The notes under the pieces are model-generated. The model ran no database searches. It was not told the DNA's origin and saw only the letters and a program-made list of their open reading frames with translations. A stretch of 36,294 nt of DNA from Actinomycetota bacterium. Lineage in GTDB: Bacteria; Actinomycetota; Thermoleophilia; Gaiellales; Gaiellaceae. Made by a program: the position numbers and the translations under genes. Within the stretch, counting starts at the first letter, position 1. Every line of letters begins with the position of its first letter. Below are positions 27,429 through 36,294 of this stretch, piece by piece. The stretch covers positions 1 to 36,294 of the forward strand of contig JAFAHG010000043.1 in assembly GCA_019237315.1 (NCBI GenBank), read 5' to 3'.

Positions 27429-28820
27429 TCAAGCGATCAGGCGTTCCAGCTCCCGCCGCACGTCGGCGGCGGGACGCGCTTCGACGACGGGCCCGTTGCC
27501 GCCGAGCAGCACCACGTTGATCGTGTCGCCGGAGCGCTTCTTGTCGCGGAGGAGCGCTTGCCAGGCTCGCTCCACGTCGACCGCGACCGCCTTCGGGGCG
27601 AGCCGGGCCTCGACCGCCGCGGTGTCCCGTCCGGAGAGCCGGAGCGCCGCCAGCAGCCCGAGCGCCACTGCGTCCCCGTGCGGCAGGTCGAAGTCGGCCG
27701 CAGCCTCGAGCGCGTGGGCGAACGTATGCCCGAGGTTGAGCCAGCGCCTGTCTCCGTGGTCGTACGGGTCGCGCAGGCACACCGCGCTCTTGTACGCCGC
27801 GGCGCCGCGCACGTCGAGCTCGCGGCCGGCGAGGAGTTGCGTCTTCACGAGCTCCGCGAGCCCCTGGCGCCGTTCGCGCTCGGGCAGCGTCTCGAGAAGC
27901 GTTTCGTCGATCACGACGCGCGCAGGCCAGTGGAACGCGCCGACGAGGTTCTTGCCACCGGGGATGTCGATCGCGGTCTTGCCGCCGACCGCCGCGTCGA
28001 CCTGACCGACGAGCGTCGTCGGCACGGCGACCCATGGCACGCCGCGCAGATAGGTCGCGGCGGCGAACCCGGCGAGGTCGGTGGTGCAGCCGCCGCCGAG
28101 CGCGACGATCGTCCCCGAGCGGTCAAGGCGAAGCTCGCCCCAGAGGCGCTCGAGGACCGCTCCCTGCTTCGCCGACTCGCCCGGCGGCAGCTCGTGCAGG
28201 GACGCGAACCGCTTGCCGAGCGCCTCCTGCGCACGCGGCCCGTAGATGCCGAGCACGACCGCGTCGCCGACGAGCGCGACCCGGCCGTCGCCGGGGACGA
28301 GTGCACCGAGATCGTCGAGCGAACCCGTCTCGTGGTGGACGCCCGCGGCGGCGAGCACTGCGCCGTCGGAATCGGAGGCCGTTCCGTCCGCGACCTCCTC
28401 GTACATGGGCTGTCGCAGCTCGTAGCGGCGGCGGAACTCGCTTTCGTCGCGCGCGAGCGGGCGGTTGCTCCGGCGCACGCGCTCCCACGCCGTGTCGACG
28501 TCGACGTCCACGAAGAGCACGAAGGCGTCGGTCTCGCGCAGGAGGCCGCGCGTCTCGACAGCGCCACCGCCGACCGCGATCACCGATGGGTCGCGCGCCG
28601 CCGTCGCGGCGCGGACGAACTCCGCCTCGATCGCGCGGAACGCCGCTTCGCCGTCGCGCGCGAAGATGTCCCAGATCGGACCGTGCACCTCCTCGATCGC
28701 GTGGTCGACGTCGTGGAACGGACGGCCGAGGCGGCGCGCGAGGTCGCGGCCGAGCGTCGTCTTGCCGGCCCCCATGAAGCCGGTGACGACGACGTGGCGG
28801 TCGAGCGCGTTCAGCGCCAC
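27429..28820 (-). CDS. aroKB: Fused shikimate kinase/3-dehydroquinate synthase
   Basis: A 463-aa bifunctional shikimate-pathway enzyme. Residues 9-165 are shikimate kinase: P-loop GFMGAGKTTLG (14-24), Asp-containing FHDVDHAIEE and VGGGAVE (83-89). Residues 180-463 are dehydroquinate synthase: GGGCTTDLAGFAAATYLRG, VDAAVGGKTAID, and the zinc ligands Glu 323, His 365 (NLGHTFAHA) and His 381 (HGDAVALG). The synthase part is shorter than stand-alone AroB (about 285 versus 350-360 aa), having lost much of its N-terminal NAD-domain edge. Such fusions are known, for example in Thermotoga. The GTG start overlaps the aroC stop by 10 bp, so the two are coupled. Confidence 0.95.
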   Translation of the reverse strand: MALNALDRHVVVTGFMGAGKTTLGRDLARRLGRPFHDVDHAIEEVHGPIWDIFARDGEAAFRAIEAEFVRAATAARDPSVIAVGGGAVETRGLLRETDAFVLFVDVDVDTAWERVRRSNRPLARDESEFRRRYELRQPMYEEVADGTASDSDGAVLAAAGVHHETGSLDDLGALVPGDGRVALVGDAVVLGIYGPRAQEALGKRFASLHELPPGESAKQGAVLERLWGELRLDRSGTIVALGGGCTTDLAGFAAATYLRGVPWVAVPTTLVGQVDAAVGGKTAIDIPGGKNLVGAFHWPARVVIDETLLETLPERERRQGLAELVKTQLLAGRELDVRGAAAYKSAVCLRDPYDHGDRRWLNLGHTFAHALEAAADFDLPHGDAVALGLLAALRLSGRDTAAVEARLAPKAVAVDVERAWQALLRDKKRSGDTINVVLLGGNGPVVEARPAADVRRELERLIA

Positions 28821-29878
28821 TGGATGCGCTCGACGTACGCGCGCCACGCGGCGACGAAGTCCTCGACGCTGTCGCCGCCGAACTTCTCGTGCGCCGAGAC
28901 TGCGAGCTCCCACGCGACGGCCGCCTCGGCGACGACGGCGAGCGCCTCCACCGCCGCGACGTCGGAGCGCTCCACGAGCGCCTGCGCGGCCTCGCCGGTG
29001 GCGAGGTCGACCGATGAGAGCGGCTTCATCAACGTCGGCAACGGCTTCATCGCCGCGCGCACGACGATCTCCTCGCCGTTCGACATTCCGGCTTCGAGAC
29101 CGCCGGCGTGGTTCGTGTCGCGGCGGCGGTCGGTGCGGATCTCGTCGTGCGCCGCCGAGCCGCGCTTCGCCGCGAGGTCGAAGCCGTCGCCGATCTCGAC
29201 GCCCTTCACCGCCTGGATGCCCATCACGGCCGCGGCGAGGCGCGCGTCGAGCCGGTCCTCCTTCGTCGCGTACGTCCCGAGTCCCGGCGGTACGCCGCGC
29301 GCGCGCACCTCGACGACGCCGCCGACCGTGTCGCGCTCCTTGCGCGCCTCGTCGATCTCGGCGCGCAACCGTTCCTCCTCCACCGTCGAGCCTGCGACCT
29401 CGATCCCGATCGTTCCGAGAAGCGCCTTCGCCGCCGCGCCGGCGGCGACGTGGACGGCCGTGTGCCGCGCCGACGCGCGCTCGAGAGCGTTGCGGACGTC
29501 GTCGTGCCCGTACTTGAGCACCCCGGCGAGATCCGCGTGGCCGGGCCGCGGCAAGGTGACCGCCTTCGTCCCCTTCCCTTCGGGCTCGCCCTCGGGAGGC
29601 CAGGGGTTCATCCCCCACGTCCAGTTCTTGTGGTCGCGGTTCCGCACGACGAGCGCGAGCGGCGTCCCGAGCGTCCGGCCGTGCCGGAGCCCGGCGAGCA
29701 CCTCGATCTCGTCCGTCTCGATTTGCTGGCGCGGGCTTCGTCCGTAGCCCTCCTGCCGTCGGCGCAGGTCGGCGTTGATCGCGTCCCGGTCGAGCAGGAG
29801 CCCGGCCGGAAGCCCGGTGACGATCGCGACCAACGCAGGGCCGTGCGACTCGCCCGCGCTTGCGAGACGGAGGGTCAT
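28811..29878 (-). CDS. aroC: Chorismate synthase
   Basis: Last step of the shikimate pathway, eliminating phosphate from EPSP to give chorismate with reduced FMN. The 355 aa include ASAGESHGPALVAI at the N-terminus, the Arg-rich RRQEGYGRSPRQ, RPGHADL, RASARHTA and the late DTNHAGGLEAGMSNGE-type motif. The ATG at 29878 is preceded by TAGGCT at 6 nt, whose first three bases are the aroE stop codon. GGAGGC immediately before the ATG could also act as a weak SD. aroKB is coupled downstream; aroA is not in the window. Confidence 0.97.
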   Translation of the reverse strand: MTLRLASAGESHGPALVAIVTGLPAGLLLDRDAINADLRRRQEGYGRSPRQQIETDEIEVLAGLRHGRTLGTPLALVVRNRDHKNWTWGMNPWPPEGEPEGKGTKAVTLPRPGHADLAGVLKYGHDDVRNALERASARHTAVHVAAGAAAKALLGTIGIEVAGSTVEEERLRAEIDEARKERDTVGGVVEVRARGVPPGLGTYATKEDRLDARLAAAVMGIQAVKGVEIGDGFDLAAKRGSAAHDEIRTDRRRDTNHAGGLEAGMSNGEEIVVRAAMKPLPTLMKPLSSVDLATGEAAQALVERSDVAAVEALAVVAEAAVAWELAVSAHEKFGGDSVEDFVAAWRAYVERIQWR

Positions 29879-29884
29879 GCCTCC

Positions 29885-29890
29885 AGCCTA
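29885..29890 (-). promoter_or_regulatory. -10 element TAGGCT before aroC, built on the aroE stop
   Basis: Minus-strand TAGGCT 6 nt from the aroC ATG. TAG is the aroE stop codon. Confidence 0.5.
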
Positions 29891-30565
29891 GAGGCGAACC
29901 GCGGCGCGCATCACGTCGACCGGCGCCTCGACGCCGGTCCAGAGCTCGAAGCTCTTCGCCCCCTGCCGCACGAGCGCCTCGCGCCCGTCGATCACCGTGG
30001 CGCCTGCAGCGCGCGCCGCAGCGGCGAGCGCGGTGTCGCCGCTGTCTCCGGAGTACGCGAGCTCGACGACGACCTGCCCCGCGTGCGGGACGACGAGGAG
30101 CTCGTCGCGGACGGGCGTCGCGTTGACGACCAGGTCGCACCCGTCGGCGTCCGGCGGCCACTCGCCGCGGCGCGAGAAGACGCGTGTGTCCGGTGGAAGC
30201 GCAGGCGCGAGCGCACGCGCCGCGCCGCCCGCGCCGATCACGCACGCGCGCCGAGCCTCGATGCCCGCGAGGATGTTCTTGTCGGTGTTGAAGCCGAGCA
30301 CGCGGCCGTCGCGGACGACGAGCGTGTTGATCGAGTCGCCTTCCGCCTCGTCGCACGCGGCGACGACCGCCTGCTTGTGCGGGATCGTGACGTTCGCGCC
30401 GGCGAATCCGCGCGCACGCAGGTCGTCGACGGCGGCAACGACGTCCTCGACGTCGAGTGCGGTGTAGTCCCAGTCGAGCCCGCGCGCGGCGAACGCGGCG
30501 TTCTGCATCTTCGGCGAGAGCGAATGCGAGACGGGGTGACCGAGCAGATAGACGTGCTGGGTCAA
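29888..30565 (-). CDS. aroE: Shikimate dehydrogenase, short form
   Basis: Reduces 3-dehydroshikimate to shikimate with NADPH. Key residues are present: SHSLSP for substrate, catalytic Lys 64 in IPHK, Asp 95 in GFNTD, the nucleotide-binding GAGGAARAL at 111-119, and NATPV. At 225 aa it is about 40-50 residues shorter than typical AroE. The losses are mainly between GFNTD and the dinucleotide-binding loop and in the NADP-specificity strand, where the usual NRT reads SRR. The TTG start overlaps the mltG stop in TTGA, so translation is coupled. It is followed by aroC after 9 bp. Confidence 0.92.
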   Translation of the reverse strand: MTQHVYLLGHPVSHSLSPKMQNAAFAARGLDWDYTALDVEDVVAAVDDLRARGFAGANVTIPHKQAVVAACDEAEGDSINTLVVRDGRVLGFNTDKNILAGIEARRACVIGAGGAARALAPALPPDTRVFSRRGEWPPDADGCDLVVNATPVRDELLVVPHAGQVVVELAYSGDSGDTALAAAARAAGATVIDGREALVRQGAKSFELWTGVEAPVDVMRAAVRL

Positions 30566-31383
30566 TGCGGGCCGTACCCGTGCGTCGCGAGGTACTGCTC
30601 GTACGCGGTGTAGCTCTCGAAGAACACCTGCCTGTCCGTGTTCGGGATCCGCGCGTAGTACAGATAGCCGAGTCGCGACGGATGTGCAGCGGCCTGCAGC
30701 GACGCGAAGCCGGGGTTGCCGATCGGCGTCGGCGGCAGGCCGTACAGCTTGCGCGTGTTGTAGGGGTTGTCACTCGCGAGCTCCGACTGGGTGATCGACT
30801 GTGTGGGCGGGATGTGCAACCCGTACCGGAGGGTTGCGTCGATCTGCAGCGGCATGCGGTCACGCAGCCGGTTGTAGATCACCGCCGCGACCTTCGGGCG
30901 GTCGCCGGGAACCGCCGCCTCCTCCTCGACCATCGACGCGATCTCGAGCACGTCGTAGGCGGTGAGATGCTTCGAGACGGCGTACGCGAGATTCAGCCGG
31001 CGCCAGTTGCGACAGAACGCGATCAGCTGCGCCTGCACGAGCACCCGCGACGGCGTCTGCCGCAGGAAGTCGTATGTCGCCGGGAAGAGGAACCCCTCGA
31101 GGTTCGACTGGATCTGCTTCCCGAAGCAAGGAACCAACCCGCGCTTGCTCGCGAGGAGGTACGCGCGCTCGTTCAGCCGCACCGGCTCGTGCCGCTCGTG
31201 TTGCGCGATCTTCGCCACCTTCGCGACGCGCAACGCCATCTCGACCCGCGTGAAGCCCTCCGGGAAGACGATCCGGAACGGTTTCGGCGGCGGGGGCGGC
31301 GGCGGAGGCGCGGCGGGCTTGCTGCTGCCGCACCCCGCGAGGGCGAATGCCCCGGCGACGATCAGCGCCGCGCGCTTCGCCAT
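30562..31383 (-). CDS. mltG: MltG-like endolytic murein transglycosylase, predicted lipoprotein
   Basis: YceG/MltG-family enzyme that cuts nascent glycan strands and sets peptidoglycan chain length. The 273 aa have the catalytic region LEIASMVEEEA with the expected catalytic Glu 153, followed by KVAAVIYNRLRDRMPLQIDATLRYG and IGNPG. The N-terminus is unusual. Instead of a plain membrane anchor there is a lipobox LAGC (Cys 18) after a short hydrophobic segment, then an Ala/Pro linker with ten prolines at about 26-35. It would be a lipid-anchored outer-leaflet protein. The ATG lies inside the end of ruvX (22-bp overlap) and the end overlaps aroE. Confidence 0.92.
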   Translation of the reverse strand: MAKRAALIVAGAFALAGCGSSKPAAPPPPPPPPKPFRIVFPEGFTRVEMALRVAKVAKIAQHERHEPVRLNERAYLLASKRGLVPCFGKQIQSNLEGFLFPATYDFLRQTPSRVLVQAQLIAFCRNWRRLNLAYAVSKHLTAYDVLEIASMVEEEAAVPGDRPKVAAVIYNRLRDRMPLQIDATLRYGLHIPPTQSITQSELASDNPYNTRKLYGLPPTPIGNPGFASLQAAAHPSRLGYLYYARIPNTDRQVFFESYTAYEQYLATHGYGPH

Positions 31384-31732
31384 TCGAGGTAGGTCGACAG
31401 CAGATGGGCAGCAGCCCGGGCGTCGTCGCCGTCGGCGAGCACGGATGTGAACCGCTCGTCATAGGTCTCGACCGGGATCTCGAGCACGTCGCGCAGCGAC
31501 TCGACGAACCGCGTCGTCGCATCGGCCTGGTCTCCATGCGTGCCCTTCAGCGTGAGCGGGAGGCCGACGACGATCTCCTCCGGCTGCTCGACGCGGATCA
31601 CGTCGAGCAGCCGCTTGAACCCGTCCGGCTCGTCGACGTACTCGACGAGGCCGAGCGGACGCGCGACCGTGCCGGTCGGGTCCGAGACGGCGACGCCGGT
31701 TCGCGCCGACCCGTAGTCCAGCGCGAGGACCT

Positions 31733-31736
<4 letters not shown>
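31362..31736 (-). CDS. ruvX: Holliday junction resolvase-like protein YqgF/RuvX
   Basis: RNase H-fold nuclease implicated in pre-16S rRNA 5' processing and proposed as a Holliday-junction resolvase. The 124 aa show the catalytic Asp in LALDYGSARTGVAVSDP, VVGLPLTLKG with its conserved loop, and YDERFTSV with the second acidic residue. The GTG start overlaps the alaS stop in GTGA and the end overlaps mltG. The alaS-yqgF-mltG order is common in Gram-positive bacteria and supports the call. Confidence 0.94.
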
Positions 31737-34273
<2,537 letters not shown>

Positions 34274-34280
34274 CGACGAC

Positions 34281-34286
34281 AGTGTA
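34281..34286 (-). promoter_or_regulatory. -10 element TACACT before alaS
   Basis: Minus-strand TACACT 7 nt from the alaS TTG, in the 23-bp gap after the sigma-factor gene. Confidence 0.55.
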
Positions 34287-34296
34287 GGCGCGCCTG

Positions 34297-35070
34297 CTAG
34301 CCGCGCTGGGCGGCGCTGCCCTGCGCCTCGTCCGCGGCGATCTCGTCGCGGATCTTCTCGAGCGCACGGCGGATCAGGCGGGACACGTGCATCTGCGAGA
34401 TGCCCACCTGCTGCGCGATCTGCGACTGCGTCAGGCCCTCGAAGAAGCGCAGGTGGAGGATCGTCCGCTCGCGCGGGTCGAGCACGCGGAAGCCGGGCGC
34501 GAGCACAGCGCGGTCTTCCGAGACCTCGTACTCGTGCTCGATCTCCCCCAGCGTCTCGAGCGGGTCGATCTCGTCGCCGTCCTCCTGCCCGCCGCCCTGC
34601 GAGAGGGAAAGGGAGGAGTACGCACGACCGGACTCGAGCGCCTCGAGCACCGCTTCCTCCTCGACGCCGGCGGCCTGCGCCAGCTCGGGGATCGTCGGCG
34701 AGCGCGCAAGCTGCACGGTCAACTGCTCGACCAGCTTCGAGAGCTGGACGTTCAGCTCTTGCAACCCGCGCGGAACGCGAACCGCCCAGCTGCGGTCGCG
34801 GAAGTGCCGCTTGATCTCACCGATGATGTTCGGCGTCGCGTACGTCGTCAGCTCGACGCCGCGGTTGACGTCGAAGCGGTCGATCGCCTTGATCAGGCCG
34901 ATCGCGCCGATCTGGACGAGGTCGTCGAACTGCTCGCCGCGGTAGGCGTAGCGCCGCGCAAGCGAGCGCACCAGCGACATGTACTGCTCGATCAGCTGCT
35001 GGCGTGCTTGCAGATCGCCTTGCTCGTGGTAGCGGCGCAGGAGGATCTTGTCGTTCTCAGCCACTCGCAC
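34297..35070 (-). CDS. SigB/SigF-family alternative sigma factor
   Basis: A 257-aa sigma-70 family protein of the group that includes general stress SigB and sporulation SigF. Region 2 reads RRYAYRGEQFDDLVQIGAIGLIKAIDRFD, with TYATPNIIGEIKRHFRD for -10 recognition. Region 3 follows at about 110-150, and region 4 has a helix-turn-helix SQIAQQVGISQMHVSRLIRRAL for -35 recognition. An acidic, Gly/Gln-rich insert at about 155-165 links regions 3 and 4. Start choice is between GTG at 35070 and GTG at 35064; both overlap the end of the RsbW-like gene (14 or 8 bp). The coupling suggests that gene encodes its regulator. Confidence 0.95.
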   Translation of the reverse strand: MRVAENDKILLRRYHEQGDLQARQQLIEQYMSLVRSLARRYAYRGEQFDDLVQIGAIGLIKAIDRFDVNRGVELTTYATPNIIGEIKRHFRDRSWAVRVPRGLQELNVQLSKLVEQLTVQLARSPTIPELAQAAGVEEEAVLEALESGRAYSSLSLSQGGGQEDGDEIDPLETLGEIEHEYEVSEDRAVLAPGFRVLDPRERTILHLRFFEGLTQSQIAQQVGISQMHVSRLIRRALEKIRDEIAADEAQGSAAQRG

Positions 35071-35413
35071 CCACCCGCTTCAGCAGACGCACGGAGTCTC
35101 CTTCGACCTCGACGTCGTCCGCGACCGCCATCAGGACGCGGCGCAGGTCGAGGTCGCTGTCGCTGCCGCCGTCGAGCGAGCCGACATCGACGGGGGCGAC
35201 GCGCGTCTCGAGCAGTCCGTCGTGGTTCGAGAGCGCAACCGTCACGTCACCGTCGACGGCGCTCGCGTTCAGGAGCGCGTCGAGTGCGATCTGCATGTCC
35301 TCGAGCATCTCGATCGTCAGGTCGAGCCGCAGGGCGAGCCCGCCGAGGACGAGGTGCGCGACGCGGTGGTACTCGCGGTCGCGCGGAATCGTGAGGGTGA
35401 TCTCGTCAGTCAC
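35057..35413 (-). CDS. Degenerate RsbW-like anti-sigma factor candidate
   Basis: A 118-aa protein whose order of strands and helices follows the RsbW/SpoIIAB HATPase fold: EITLTIPRDREYHRVAHLVLGGLALRL at the start, the helix EDMQIALDALLNAS (38-51), two strands, and a final RRVLMAVADDVEVEGDSVRLL. The ATP-binding features are poor. In the N-box the Glu and Asn expected from DExxTN-like motifs read as Ala and Ala or are displaced, and the Gly-rich G1/G2 boxes are absent (VDVGSLDGGSDSD instead). Position directly before, and overlapping, a SigB/SigF-type sigma gene supports an anti-sigma role without kinase activity; that is inference. The GTG start overlaps the DUF948-like gene by 8 bp. Confidence 0.68.
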   Translation of the reverse strand: MTDEITLTIPRDREYHRVAHLVLGGLALRLDLTIEMLEDMQIALDALLNASAVDGDVTVALSNHDGLLETRVAPVDVGSLDGGSDSDLDLRRVLMAVADDVEVEGDSVRLLKRVGASG

Positions 35414-35861
35414 GTGCGCGTCGGAGCTCCTCTTCGAAGTCGGCTTCGCGGCGTGCCGCAGCTTCCTTTCCGGTTGCGACGGCGTCGCTCCAACTGCGGC
35501 GTGCGCGGAGGCTGGCGGCGCCGTGGGACACACCCGCCGCGAGCCCCGTCAGCTTCTGCACCGGTCGCTTGACGGCGAAACTCACGGCGCGCACCGCCTG
35601 GTCGACGCTCTCGACCGCGTCGACGGCGCTGTCGCTGGCCTGCCCCAATTTGTCGAGCTCTGCGTTCACCCGATCGACGGACCCTCCGACCTTCGCGATC
35701 ACCGGCAAAAGTTCTCGTTCCGTACCCCTGATCAACGAAGAAAGCCGTCCGAAAGTTGCGCCTAGTCGCAAAAAGACCCAGCCGAGGCCGAGACCGACGG
35801 TGACGAGGAAGACCGCGAGGGCGATCCAGGCCGCGTCGCTGGCCGTGAAGGCGAGGAGCAC
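35406..35861 (-). CDS. DUF948-like single-pass membrane protein
   Basis: A 151-aa protein with one N-terminal membrane helix (about residues 10-33) followed by a long amphipathic region with the DUF948 look (LGATFGRLSSLIRGTERELLPVI, repeated Val/Asp/Ala heptads) and a charged tail ending EEELRRARD. Such proteins are often near stress or general-stress genes, but no activity is known. It is the first gene of the unit with the RsbW-like and sigma genes. The GTG start follows TAAGAT at 7 nt, whose TAA is the mnmA stop. A role as membrane sensor or tether for the pair downstream is inference. Confidence 0.83.
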   Translation of the reverse strand: MLLAFTASDAAWIALAVFLVTVGLGLGWVFLRLGATFGRLSSLIRGTERELLPVIAKVGGSVDRVNAELDKLGQASDSAVDAVESVDQAVRAVSFAVKRPVQKLTGLAAGVSHGAASLRARRSWSDAVATGKEAAARREADFEEELRRARD

Positions 35862-35868
35862 GGGCGGG

Positions 35869-35874
35869 ATCTTA
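35869..35874 (-). promoter_or_regulatory. -10 element TAAGAT built on the mnmA stop
   Basis: Minus-strand TAAGAT 7 nt from the GTG at 35861. Its first three bases are the mnmA stop codon. Confidence 0.5.
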
Positions 35875-36294
35875 GACCCCGGTCGCCGTGATCAGCCCCG
35901 ACCCGACGACGGCGCCGTCCGCGTAGAGGACGGCCGCCTGGCCGCGCGCCACGCCGTAGGCGGGCCGGTCGAGACGGAGCTCGAAGCCGTCGGCGGTGGG
36001 CTCGACGCAGGCCCCGGTGGCGGGCGAGCGGTAGCGGAGCTTCGCCTCGACCCGTGGCACCTCCGCGAAGAGGCGACCCTCGACGGAGACGCGCGTGCGG
36101 CCGAGCGACGCGCGCGGGCCGACGACGAGCGTGTTCGTCGCGGCGTCCGCCGAGATCGCGTACAGCGGCTCGCGGGCGGCGACGCCGAGCCCCCGCCGCT
36201 GCCCGACCGTGTAACGCCAGTGGCCGTCATGCGCACCCACGACCCGTCCGGACTCGTCGACGATCGGCCCTGCCGCACGAGACACGCCGTGCCG
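35872..36294 (-). CDS. mnmA: tRNA-specific 2-thiouridylase MnmA, C-terminal part
   Basis: The last 140 codons of the enzyme that thiolates U34 of tRNA-Lys, -Glu and -Gln. The visible part begins just before GPIVDESG and contains DGHWRYTVGQRRGLGVAA, EPLYAIS and the C-terminal beta-barrel residues (KLRYRSPATGACVEP). The catalytic cysteines and PP-loop are outside the window. The frame is open to the window edge, so a GTG at 36285 is not the true start. It is followed by the DUF948-like gene after 10 bp. Confidence 0.94.
   Translation of the reverse strand, partial: RHGVSRAAGPIVDESGRVVGAHDGHWRYTVGQRRGLGVAAREPLYAISADAATNTLVVGPRASLGRTRVSVEGRLFAEVPRVEAKLRYRSPATGACVEPTADGFELRLDRPAYGVARGQAAVLYADGAVVGSGLITATGV

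Noticed and set aside
28821-30863. Minus-strand frame continuing upstream of aroKB to 30863
   Set aside because: It crosses aroC and aroE in another frame and is Arg-rich; the kinase domain begins right at the GTG at 28820.

Overview
This window looks like the chromosome of a high-G+C Gram-positive bacterium of the phylum Actinomycetota. The base composition (roughly 70% G+C by eye), the many GTG and TTG starts, the tlyA-nadK-recN ... pyrG order, the SigB/SigF-type sigma factor and the leaderless-looking promoters fit that phylum. A deep branch such as Thermoleophilia is my best guess; that placement is inference. I see no tRNA, rRNA, CRISPR array, insertion sequence or phage gene. It is a dense core-genome stretch, mostly transcribed on the minus strand, with many start/stop overlaps.

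Layout. 1-1689: end of a rhomboid protease (+), a PEBP-family protein and a polytopic membrane protein (-). 1755-5303: a coupled operon ppsR - 52-aa membrane peptide - ppdK, i.e. pyruvate phosphate dikinase with its own regulatory kinase/phosphorylase. 5332-8240: glyS, an esterase and an orphan ParA-like ATPase (+). 8237-10534: recO-GNAT (-), a glutaredoxin (+) and mutM (-). 10565-13023: nucleoside salvage pair deoB-deoA. 13041-14272: a 41-aa membrane peptide (+) and alanine dehydrogenase (-). 14452-17222: pyrG followed by an M20 peptidase, flanked by the only two sizeable non-coding gaps (179 and 241 bp). 17464-19074: recN. 19119-25106: a seven-gene coupled operon, a carboxyltransferase-like/BCCP fusion then accC, nusB, xseB-like, ispA-type prenyltransferase, tlyA, nadK. 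25161-27378: a zinc-ribbon peptide (+), efp, and aroQ-pepQ. 27429-34273: alaS-ruvX-mltG-aroE and aroC-aroKB (fused shikimate kinase/dehydroquinate synthase). 34297-35861: DUF948-like protein, a degenerate RsbW-like protein and a SigB/SigF-type sigma factor. 35872-36294: the C-terminal end of mnmA.

The order aroQ-pepQ-efp-accB-accC-nusB-xseB-ispA-tlyA-recN is the same backbone as in Bacillus subtilis, with folD, xseA, dxs and argR missing and nadK inserted. It links fatty-acid precursor supply, isoprenoid synthesis, shikimate-pathway steps and translation/ribosome functions.

Most notable. (1) A protein joining an oxaloacetate decarboxylase/pyruvate carboxylase-type carboxyltransferase domain, in which all four expected metal/carbamate ligands are replaced, to an intact acetyl-CoA-carboxylase-type biotin carrier, directly upstream of accC. 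(2) A TANNNT -10 element 6-8 nt upstream of the start codon of most genes that lead a transcription unit, pointing to widespread leaderless transcription, in three cases built from the stop codon of the gene before. (3) A sigma-factor cassette whose RsbW-like protein lacks the ATP-binding boxes and has no RsbV beside it. (4) Two copies of a 30-bp promoter-like element in the two large gaps.
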